NCBI GenBank assembly: GCA_034440575.1
Contig: JAOTOL010001562.1
Location: 1,710,001 to 1,774,000, forward strand
Length of the DNA stretch: 64,000 nucleotides
Direction: 5' to 3'
Source: Imbricaverruca yamaguchii
Lineage: Eukaryota; Arthropoda; Thecostraca; Neoverrucidae
The notes beneath the pieces were generated by a model that saw nothing but the letters and a program-made list of their open reading frames with translations, had not been told where the DNA came from and ran no database searches. Numbering within the stretch: the first letter of the stretch is position 1; each line of letters begins with the position of its first letter. Position numbers and translations under genes: made by a program. This document shows, piece after piece, positions 41,205 to 51,015 of the stretch.

Positions 41205-42515
41205 CCGTCAGGTCTGGGGTGGCGACAAATGGCGTGGCCTCGCCACTGTGCCCGCTAGTCGCGCTCAGTGGCACAGTTCAGTAGCAGGTCAGGTCTGGGG
41301 TGACGACAAATGGCATGGCCTCGCCACTGTGCCCGCCAGCCGCGCTCAGTGGCACAGTTTAGTAGCAGGTCAAGTCTGGGGTGGCGACAAATTACATAGC
41401 CGCGCCGCTGTGCCCGCCAGTCGCGCTCAGTGGCACAGTTCAGTAGCAGTTCGAGTCTGGGGTGGCGACAAATGGCGTGGCCGCGCTCAGTGGCACAGCT
41501 CAGTAGCAGGTCAGGTCTGGGGTGGCGACAAATGGCGTGGCCGCGCTCAGTGGCACAGTTCAGTAGCAGGTCAGGTCTGGGGTGGCGACAAATGGCGTGG
41601 CCGCGCTCAGTGGCACAGCTCAGTAGCAGGTCAGGTCTGGGGTGGCGACAAATGGCGTGGCCGCGCTCAGTGGCACAGCTCAGTAGCAGGTCAGGTCTGG
41701 GGTGGCGACAAATGGCGTGGCCGCGCTCAGTGACACAGTTCAGTAGCAGGTCAGGTCTGGGGTGGCGACAAATGGCGTGGCCGCGCTCAGTGGCACAGCT
41801 CAGTAGCAGGTCAGGTCTGGGGTGGCGACAAATGGCGTGGCCGCGCTCAGTGGCACAGCTCAGTAGCAGGTCAGGTCTGGGGTGGCGACAAATGGCGTGG
41901 CCGCGCTCAGTGACACAGTTCAGTAGCAGGTCAGGTCTGGGGTGACGGCAGCCCGCCAGCCGCGCTCAGTGGCACAGTTCAGTAGCAGGTCAGGTCTGGG
42001 GTGACGGCAGCCCGCCAGCCGCGCTCAGTGGCACAGTTCAGTAGCAGGTCAGGTCTGGGGTGGCGACAAATGGCGTGGCCGCGCTCAGTGGCACAGCTCA
42101 GTAGCAGGTCAGGTCTGGGGTGGCGACAAATGGCGTGGCCGCGCTCAGTGACACAGTTCAGTAGCAGGTCAGGTCTGGGGTGACGGCAGCCCGCCAGCCG
42201 CGCTCAGTGGCACAGTTCAGTAGCAGGTCAGGTCTGGGGTGACGGCAGCCCGCCAGCCGCGCTCAGTGGCACAGTTCAGTAGCAGGTCAGGTCTGGGGTG
42301 GCGACAAATGACGTGGCCGCGCCGCTGTGCCCGCCAGCCGCGCTCAGTGGCACAGTTCAGTAGCAGGTCGAGGTCTGGGGTGGCGACAAATGACGTGGCC
42401 GCGCCGCTGCGCCCGCCAGTCGCGCTCAGTGGCACAGTTCAGTAGCAGGTCAGGTCTGGGGTGACGGCAGCCCGCCAGCCGCGCTCAGTGGCACAGTTCA
42501 GTAGCGGGACCACGT
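41205..42515. repeat. 60-bp minisatellite with higher-order structure
   Basis: The unit includes GGTGGCGACAAATGGCGTGG, CCGCGCTCAGTGGCACAG and CAGTAGCAGGTCAGGTCTGG. Three sub-variants (GGCACAGCT, GGCACAGTT, GACACAGTT) repeat in blocks; 41581-41760 and 41761-41940 appear identical. A shorter variant with GTGACGGCAGCCCGCCAGC alternates in the right half. There are 17 exact AGGTCA hexamers, mostly one per unit. Confidence 0.95.
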
Positions 42516-42884
42516 GGCGAACCGGCAGATAAATCGGCTCCAATGGGAAAGGAAGACAAAACAAGGCTCGACAGGCCAACGCGCGACATGGGACAAGCAG
42601 ATAATGTCTGATAGACGACATGGAGCACATGGTACAGGACGGTGTAGATGATGTCTACTCGGCGGAGACCTCCGAGTAGACAGACATTGGACAGAAATTG
42701 GACACCAGGTGCGAATGCCAGGTCTGTACAGCCAGAGAGGTTACGGAGTATGACTGTGCCTTTTCGATTGTGTCCCGTTATAAGACGGCGTGTTCTCATG
42801 TAATCGCATATATAGGGCTATCACAATACATAGCAGATTATAGCGAACCCTACAGATGGAGAACTGTGAGGAGCAGGTCAGAAC

Positions 42885-43085
42885 AGGCCTCGTGACCTGT
42901 TGGTTCAGCAGGTAAGGTAAATGCAAATGACTGGCTGGTTCAGCAGGTTAGGAAGGATGACTGGCTGGTTCAGGTATCAGAGCAGATATGTTGGCCGGCT
43001 GGTTCAGCAGGTCAGGGCAAGTCTTGTGGCTGGCTGGTTCGACAGATTGTGGCGAGTCTCGTGACCGGCTGGTTTAACGGGGTGC
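42885..43085. repeat. Degenerate repeat (GGCTGGTTCAGCAGGT)
   Basis: Five to six imperfect copies of CTGGCTGGTTCAGCAGGT separated by variable 15-25 bp. Confidence 0.75.
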
Positions 43086-43494
43086 CACGGGCCAGCGTGA
43101 GCGGACGTATGACCTTCTGTGTCTTCACACAGTGGACCACAGCGGGGCAATGACCGACGACCTGGCGTTCTGTTCCGAGCCAAGTACATTAAATACGCAT
43201 CGGCCTCATTTGACGCTGGCTTCCTCGACAGCGATGTGAGCTGCTTCGCTCAAAATTGTTCCGGGAAGGTTAGCCTATCATTCCGTAAGCCACACGTAGT
43301 GCAGCTAAACATGAGAACTGGCCATAGTTCCTGCAAACGCTGAATATTTCCAAATTGGTCGGGTAATAACGCCCATTAGCTGGGCCGCCGCTAGCCGTAA
43401 AGTGGCGTAACCTTCTGCCTCGCCGTGGGAACCGATGCCCACCGCCGGCGGCCACAAGCCAAACATTCATTAATTCGGCGGGTTCTCATGGCCG

Positions 43495-44690
43495 ACCGCG
43501 GCCGCTCTGCCCGTCGCTGGGCAGTTCTGCCCGTCACTCGACTGCTCTGTCCGTCACTCGGCCGCTCTGCCCGTCACTTGGCCGCTCTGTCGTCACTCGG
43601 CCCCCTCTGTCGTCACACGGCCGCTCTGCCCGCCACTAGGTCGCTCTGCCCGTCACCCGGCCGCTCTGCCCGTCACTCGGCCGCTCTGCCCGTCACTCGG
43701 CCGCTCTGCCCGTCACTCGGCCGCTCTGCCCGTCACTCGGCCGCTCTGCCCGTCACTGGACCGCTCTGCCCGTCACTGGGCCGCTCTGCCCGTCACTCGG
43801 CTGCTCTGTCGTCGCTCGGCCGCTCTGCCCGTCACTCGGCCCCCCTGTTGTCACTCGGCCGCTCTGCCTGTCACTGGGCCGCTCTGCCCGTCACTGGGCC
43901 GCTCTGTCCGTCACTGGGCCGCTCTGCCCGTCACTCGGGCCCTGTCGTCACTGGCCGCTCTGCCCGTCACTGGGCCGCTCTGCCCGTCACTGGCCCTCTG
44001 GTATCCTCTTCGTCACTCGGCCGCTCTGCCTGTCACTGCCTTTGGCCGCTCTGCCCGTCACTCGGCCGCTCTGCCCGTCACTGGGCCGCTCTGCCCGTCA
44101 CTGGGCCGCTCTGCCCGTCACTCGGCTGCTCTGTCGTCGCTCGGCCGCTCTGCCCGTCACTGGGCCCTGCCCGTCACTGGGCCGCTCTGCTTCTGCCCGT
44201 CACTGGGCCGCTCTGTCCGTCACTGGGCCGCTCTGCCCGTCACTGGGCCGCTCTGCCCGTCACTGGGCCGCTCTGCCCGTCACTGGGCCGCTCTGCCCGT
44301 CACTGGGCGGCTCTGTCCGTCACTGGGCCGCTCTGCCCGTCACTGGGCCGCTCTGCCCGTCACTGGGCTGCTCTGCCCGTCACTGGGCCGCTCTGCCCGT
44401 CACTGGGCGGCTCTGCCCGTCACTGGGCGCCGTCACTGGCCGCTCTGCGCTCTGCCCGTCACTGGGCCGCTCTGCCCGTCACTGGGCTTGCCGCTGGGGC
44501 TCTGCCCGTCACTGGGCCGTCTCCCGTCACTGGGCCGCTCTGCCCGTCACTGGGCGGCTCTGCCCGTCACTGGGCCGCTCTGCCCGTCACTGGGCTTCTC
44601 TGCCCGTCACTGGGCGGCTCTGCCCGTCACTGGGCCGCTCTGCCCGTCACTGGGCCGCTCTGCCCGTCACTGGGCCGCTCTGCCGCCGCT
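43495..44690. repeat. 20-bp minisatellite (about 60 copies)
   Basis: The unit is GCCGCTCTGCCCGTCACTGG, with CACTCGG variants concentrated in the left third. Occasional short units. A 480-codon plus frame spans it only because no frame of the unit contains a stop. Confidence 0.95.
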
Positions 44691-45534
44691 GATGTGGCTT
44701 CTAACCCGTCAATCTGCAGGCGCCCGGGACGGCTCCCATGTGAGGTGTGGTGGTGTGCCTCGAAATACAACGGTCTCAGCTCAACTCATCACTCGACTCG
44801 CGCGCCCAGCGTCCCAAATGGCACGCCCGAACAAATGTGCGTGAATTGGATCCAATATCTAGGTTGACCATGATACTCGAAAAGTAATCTTCGGCATGAG
44901 TGATTTTTCCATTTACATCCACCCAGTTCCCACCATCTACTACAGTAGTCATTTCACTTATTCAAACAAGTGAACCTGCTTCATTTCAATATGGACGTTC
45001 ATCTGGCAGTTTGGTTCGTGTGCTTCTGGTATCAATGCAGCATTTTTTATTTTAGGATTTGGGATATTATGTTAATTGGCAATGTCTGTCATTCGTATAG
45101 ATGTTTCAGCTAAGGTTCTTATCACCCTCCGAACCACACGGAAATTATCCTCTTGCTTAGGCTGAATATCTCGCCCTGAATCAGATCAAAACTGATTTGT
45201 GCCTTCTCCCTCTATTTTAAGGGATTCCTGCATATGCGACCCTCACGATATCGTTAAACTGTATAGGTGTTGCTAATCTAACTCTCAATCAAGACCAAAT
45301 CAATCGTACATAGCGGGGGTGGTCTGCCCTCCCTCCCGATTACTTGAAGTGTATTACTGCTCTCATGGGCACGGTGCCACTAACTGTCAATAAGCACACA
45401 GCACTTCCTTATGGGCCACATACGCTGACTTAGCTGGTATGTCAAAGAAGCTGAGCTTTGCATATTGAGAACGGGGTGTAAACACAGTGTAGCGTTTTGT
45501 GCCCACCCATCCGATTATGACGTGGCGGCTGTTA

Positions 45535-46600
45535 CAACGTTCGAGCCCGGGCACGCCCAGTCAGCGCGGCGCCTGTAGGCAGGCCACGTACCGTCTCCAT
45601 GCTCAGTGAACCGACACGGCTCCTGGTGGATCGGCTAATTGTGATACCACCGTGTATCGGCGCGGATTATCCCCGCTTATCTGGGCTTAATCTTGTTAAA
45701 CCCTCCCACCGGGCGGCGCGCCGACTACACGTAGCGCGCTATGCGGCTCGGACGCGCCCTCTCGACCCCAGGGCAGGTGTGTGCTACGCCAGCGTGGTGC
45801 ACCGCGGCGCCGCTGCAGAACGTGACGTCGGCGGGCCGGCGCGCACCGGCCACCGCGGCGCCCGGCTCCCGACATGCACTGACCCCCGTGTACGACACGT
45901 GACTCGCGGCTGGTGGTGCTGACCCGGCCGACCTCGACCCGGGCGTCGCGTGTGACCGCGGGCACGGTGCGGGCGCCCACGGCGCGCCGACATTCCAGCG
46001 TCGGACGCTGAGGCGGGCGGCGTTAGCGAGAGGCGGCGACGCTCCGCAGCCGCACGCCGCGCCGAAACGAGTGCAATTGTGCGCCGCGACGCCGCCTCAA
46101 TGGGACCTGTTAGTCGAAGAGGGACGGCGATGTTATCAGGTGGTCAGAGGTGCCGGTCGCGGCCGACAGAGACCGCCGGGTCGTCATCCTCCCAGCGCCT
46201 ATTAACCCCGGCTTAATTGACGCGCCCGGCACGAGCGAGCGCGCGCGGCCGCGGCCGCGGCGGCGGTGAAAGTGAGGAGGAATCTGCCGATGGACTGTCT
46301 GTGACCACCGCGAGCCGGCGCGAGCCGGAGCCGCGTGGGATTTAACAGGCGAGTGTGGTTGAGTTGACGGACGGCGGCAGATGGGGCGGGCCGCAGAGCC
46401 GGACACCTGTCGCGCAGCCGGCAGCCGCCTGATGCTAATGTCGCCCGCTCCGGAGCACGGCCAGCGCCGCCGGCGCCGTCGCCGCCGCATAATGGCCGGC
46501 ATATGGCGGCTGCTCTCGGGTGACATATGGCCCGCTCGTCCGGCGGCCCATCCGGCCGACAGGTGCCGTCGGGTCAACGTTCGGCCGGCCGTCAGACGTC
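45535..46600. other. GC-rich island in intron 2
   Basis: CpG-dense and, near 46190-46210, contains homeodomain-like AT cores (TATTAACC, CTTAATTGAC) in a GC background. Open frames on both strands are a composition effect. A candidate intronic regulatory region by inference. Confidence 0.45.
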
Positions 46601-46604
46601 AGGT

Positions 46605-46905
46605 GGTCCTCGGCCTCCTGGACACAGTCGGGAGGAGGAGCGACCTCCATTGGCCGGGCTCTCATATTCTGCCCACGGTCGGGCAGGGGAGTGTCCTCCT
46701 TTGCCGGGGTCCTCATAGTCTGCCCACAGTCAAGGGGGCATCAACCTCCTCTGGGCGAATCCCCATCTTCTGCCCGCAATCGGGCGGAGGGGCGTCCTCA
46801 TGGGCGAAGTCCTCATTTTATGCCCACAGTTTGGCGGAAGAGCGTCCTCCTTTGGCGAAGTACTCATCCCATAGATTGAAGGATGTGAGTCCTCACCTGC
46901 TGAGA
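46605..46905. repeat. Degenerate 54-60 bp minisatellite (about 5 copies)
   Basis: Copies share TCTGCCCACAGTC, then GTCCTCCTTTGGCG and TCCTCATTTTATGCCCAC-like text with clear divergence. Confidence 0.8.
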
Positions 46906-47109
46906 CGTTCATCACATGCCGATAGTCGAGGGAGCGGCGCCTACTCGGCCAAGTGTTTGGCCACCTTTTGTTCTCCGCCTGAAACTGTATGGCAGACGGG
47001 CTCATGTTTTAGACACGCTGCAGTTACCACCACCCACACGGAACTGGGTATGCCCTTAGTCTATTTTGTCTATTTTGGTTTTGCTTTGTTCAGCAAAGGT
47101 ATAGTTGAA

Positions 47110-47253
47110 ACCGCCTTTTCTCCTCTCATTAATACGAGCACAATCCGGTTTGGGTGCGTCATCTGCACTCAGGGGCCTTCTCTCCTCGCCTTAATGCGAA
47201 CACAATCTGGTCTTGGGACATAACATGCTCTCAGATGGCTTTTCCTCCTTCAC
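47110..47253. repeat. About 60-bp tandem repeat interrupted by the MITE
   Basis: Two full units contain TTAATACGAGCACAATCCGG and TTAATGCGAACACAATCTGG with CTCTCAGGG-like ends. A third starts at about 47240 and resumes after the MITE at 48291 (TACGAACATAGTCCGG). Confidence 0.85.
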
Positions 47254-48290
47254 TTAACACGCGCACGTCCGGGGGGGGGGGCAGATATCTGCCCCCTCCG
47301 GTTTTTCCTCATTTGCCGCCAAACTAATCTGGTTAGCAAGGCAAAACCTCGCATAGCTGTTCAATGGTCTTTTCCGCATATCCTCATATATTTTTAATCC
47401 TGGGTCATCTCAGGTCAGGTCACCAGGTCAGGCGAAGTAACCCAATTACACTCGGAGTTCTAGGTGGCATAACTTCCACAATAATTGGGCGATTGATTTC
47501 AAACTTATAACATGTCACGATCTCACCAGGGACCGTAATATGTATATCGGTTTTTTTCGTAGACCAAAAAAAATCGCATTGACCTTAGGTCAGGTCGCGG
47601 CCATGGCTTCCCCATTATAAGGATATGGTAAAATATACAAATGTTTCCTGGTTACATATTTGCGCTCTGAATGACCTCACAACGGTTGTGGCATGTAGAT
47701 GGAAACTATGCTCAATGCTACCGCTGACATTTTTGCTCAATGACCTCACCAAGGTCTCTGAGGTCACCTGAGATCACTACACATTTCTGCGCATTATATC
47801 GCACTGCATTGAGCTAGAAGGCTACAATTACCGTCATCGTGCTTGTATCGCCAAGACATGTCGATTGATACATTACATGACCTCCCTAGGCGATTCATGT
47901 CCTTTACCTGAGGCCATGACTTCATGACATGGACCTGCGTTTCGGTTTGCCTGACCTTAAATTACACCGCCTATTGTCGGTAGCGCATTTCAAGGACCGT
48001 CGATTAGCGTTCGCCGTTTGTTTCTATCTGTTACAGGTCCTGATATATGCGTCAATATCTGAGTCCTACCTGATCTGGTCGAATTTGACCTATGATGGCC
48101 CAGTGACCTGAATATTGACCTGAGCGAAAAAAAATGATCGAAACAAATTCGATAGAGCCCGTCACCAGCCATCCAACGCCGTTTTCCGTTTGTCGCTAGC
48201 TAGCATAGTTCCAGAGATCTTATGGGGGGCAGTCATCTGCCCCCCCGGACATGCGAAGTTGGTGCGGACCGCCGGACGTGCGAGTGTTAA
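47254..48290. mobile_element. piggyBac-like MITE flanked by TTAA
   Basis: A 1.03-kb non-autonomous element bounded by TTAA at 47254-47257 and 48287-48290, the obligate piggyBac target. The termini are inverted repeats: left TTAACACGCGCACGTCCGG and right CCGGACGTGCGAGTGTTAA match at 18 of 19 positions. Each end has a subterminal G/C palindrome: GGGGGCAGATATCTGCCCCC at 47277-47296 and a close relative at 48224-48245. No transposase frame is present. It inserted into one unit of a roughly 60-bp tandem repeat, and the uninterrupted neighbouring units show the empty site. It carries 13 exact AGGTCA/TGACCT hexamers. It lies in receptor intron 2. Confidence 0.82.
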
Positions 48291-49144
48291 TACGAACATA
48301 GTCCGGTTTTTGGGCGTCACTTGCTCTGAGGGCTAATTGTCGAAATTGCGTTGTAACTTCACGACATATATTTTCAGGTTTTGACCAGTTTGCGGCCTGT
48401 GTAGCGACCATCTCCTTAACATGTCTTGATACCCCAGCATTCACTCTGGATCCGCCGGAGCCCTCGTCGACAGCTGTCCGGACAGCTGGGTTGTCTCCTG
48501 CTGTGGGGTCAGCGGACTGCACAGACGTGTGCGTGAATCCTCTCTGGCGCTTCATAATACTGCAATCAAACCCTGGGTGTGTCCGCCTGCGGTCAGAGCC
48601 GAGAGCCGAGTGTCGAGTGTAGTGTATCTGGCTAATGTAGAGTCGAGTGTCGAATCGCCCCGAACCGGAGACGTCTGCACCGACGGTGCATGAATTGGGA
48701 CACATCGGCCTTCACGCCAGACTTTGTCGAGGCTCTCCCGGACGGACCCGCCGCTGCCCCGTCCACTCGGAGCCGATCTGGGGTAGACAGGCCGGCTCAG
48801 GTCGCCAAGGACCTACATCGGACCAAAGCAAAGGCTGTTTTGGCCAGACGATGGATCGCTTTAGCCAGATCACGGGCGGCCCTGACCAAAATCAGACGTT
48901 ACCTTGGTCTGTTGTGGCCACTCCAAACCATGCAGCGTGACGCCCCTCCCCAGTCGCGCCCAACCCACGAGTGTGCTGGGATCGGCTCGCCCGCGTAGTG
49001 CTGGTCGGGCAGGTGCAGGGGTTATCTCGTTTTTGCTGAGCTCTGCCGGCGCCGGCGGCGTAATCCGAGTTCGCCGAGCTCCGGACGGTCTGCCGACACG
49101 GGCGGCGCGGCGCCGGCCGCACTTGGGGTGCATCTCGTGCCGCG

Positions 49145-49550
49145 TCCGGTCTCTGGCTGTGACCGAGACAGAGCCAGGTCTGGCCGTCACTATAGCTAGG
49201 ACCGGACCAGGTCTGGCCGTCACTATAACCAGAACCGGACCGGGTCTGGCCGTCACTATAGCTAGGATCGGACCAGGTCTGGCCGTCATTATAGCCAGGA
49301 CCGGACCAGGCCTGGCCGTCACTATAGTCAGGACCGGACCAGGTCTGGCCGTCACTATAGCCAGGACCGGACCAGGTTTGGCCGTCACTATAGTCAGGAC
49401 CGGACCAGGTCTGGCCGTCACTATAGTCAGGACCGGACCAGGTCTGGCCGTCACTATAGCCAGGACCGGACCAGGTCTGGCCGTCACTATAGTCAGGACC
49501 GGACCAGGTCTGGCCGTCGCTATAGCCAGGACTGGACCAGGTCTTGGCTT
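49145..49550. repeat. 33-bp minisatellite (about 12 copies)
   Basis: The unit includes GGACCAGGTCTGGCCGTCAC then TATAGCCAGGACC, with TATAGTCAGG alternating. Open on both strands because the period is 11 codons. Confidence 0.95.
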
Positions 49551-49559
49551 CAGCACATG

Positions 49560-49960
49560 GCTGATCTGAGTCTGACTCAGGCCGGGGCCGGAGCCGGGAC
49601 CAGAGCCCGGACCGGGGCCGGAGCCGGTCGACGCACCGTGACGGCCGCTGATGGACGCGGACAGGGCGGGCGTGCGGCCCCCCGTCGCGCGCCACGGCCG
49701 CCGGCGTGTGAATCTCCAGCCAGACGCGCTGATGAATGATGCATGGCGCGGCTCAGCGCGTGGCCGCAGACGGCCGATCTGGGCCAGTCGTGGTCGGCCG
49801 CGTGGGCGCCGCTCGTGGTCCGGGGAACACGCGGCGCCGGTGCGACGGTGGCGTCACCCGGCTGTGGTGCGGCGGCCTCTCTCCGGTCACGTCAGCTCCC
49901 TGGCGGTGCGCACCGCGGGCTCGCCAGCGTCCTGCGCAGGTCCCGCAACCCTGACCGTAC
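49560..49960. other. GC-rich island between two minisatellites
   Basis: CpG-rich, no recognised coding block; sits between the 33-bp and 18-bp arrays. Confidence 0.4.
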
Positions 49961-50184
49961 CACTGGATGCCATCTCAATTATAACTCACCGCCGACCTGT
50001 ACCGGCCCTAATGATCTGTCAGATTAACCACCCTCCCACCCACCCCTTGGCTGGGACCATGGAATGCATCACTTCATTTTTGATTGCCCTGTCGGACGGG
50101 ACGCGGACTGGACGCGGTGTTCTGTCACGTGCGGGGGATTCCCTTGTTATAGGAGTCCTTATCGTCGTCATTGTGCCGCACCGC

Positions 50185-50610
50185 GCCCTTGTCTGTTCCT
50201 GTACCCCTGTCTGTCGCTGTACCCCTGTCCGCCGCTGTACCCCTGTCTGTTCCCGTACCCCTGCCTGCCGATGTACCCCTGTCTTCCGCTGTACCCCTGT
50301 CTGTTCCCGTACCCCTGTCTGCCGCTGTACCCCAGTCTGTTCCCGTACCCCTCTCTGGCGATGTACCCCTGTCTGCCGCTGTACCTCTGTCTGCAGCTGT
50401 ACCCTGTATGCCGATGTACCCCTGTCTGCCGCTGTACCCCTGTCTGTTCCCGTACCCCTGTCTGCCGCTGTACCCCTGTCTGTTCCCGTACCCCTGTCTG
50501 CCGCTGTACCCCTGTCTGTTCCCGTACCCCTGTCTGCCGCTGTACCCCTGTCTGTTCCCGTACCCCTGTCTGCCGCTGTACCCCTGTCTGCCGCTGGACC
50601 TCTGTACCCG
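50185..50610. repeat. 18-bp minisatellite with 36-bp dimer structure
   Basis: Units TACCCCTGTCTGCCGCTG and TACCCCTGTCTGTTCCCG alternate regularly in the right half (about 50420-50590), forming 36-bp dimers. The left half is more diverged. Confidence 0.93.
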
Positions 50611-50969
50611 TGCCGCGGCTGCTGCACCGCGGCCGGCGGCCCCACACTTCCGCGGCGGAGCGCCTCCGGTCTGGCACCGACGGGCTGCCGATGCCGGTCT
50701 GAGAGCGAGGGCGGGGCGGGGCGTGACGCGGGAGGACAGCGCAGGCCACGCCCACCTGCGCGCCGACGCGGCGTCTGACGGCTGAATTACACACATTCCA
50801 GCGAGCGCGGTCGGCCGGCTGGCGGACGGCCGCGACGGTGGACCGAGACGGTGCCGTCGTGACGGGTAGTGGGACGAGCCGGTATCGTGGCCGGATGTAG
50901 CGTCACGTGGTGCCGTTATGACTGAGCCCCAGACGGCGGCGCGCGCCTCGCATGTGCGTCGTGGTGTAG

Positions 50970-51015
50970 TATCATCCCCCGGGATGGCTCCGGACTGCCA
51001 TCCCGGGGGATGATA
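50970..51015. other. Perfect 19-bp inverted repeat (hairpin)
   Basis: TATCATCCCCCGGGATGGC at 50970-50988 and its exact complement at 50997-51015 flank an 8-base loop (TCCGGACT). No terminator function is implied in a eukaryote; it could be a foldback tip or an RNA hairpin. Confidence 0.9.

Noticed and set aside
43425..44867. 480-codon plus-strand open frame
   Set aside because: It spans the 20-bp minisatellite; all three frames of the unit lack stops, so the length is a repeat artefact. The same holds for the long frames in the 31-, 46- and 74-bp arrays; for a 31-codon three-frame cycle a stop-free strand is not improbable.
45599..46577. Overlapping 95-155 codon frames on both strands in the GC-rich island
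   Set aside because: High GC lowers stop frequency; no domain, no splice support, arginine-rich composition typical of shadow frames.
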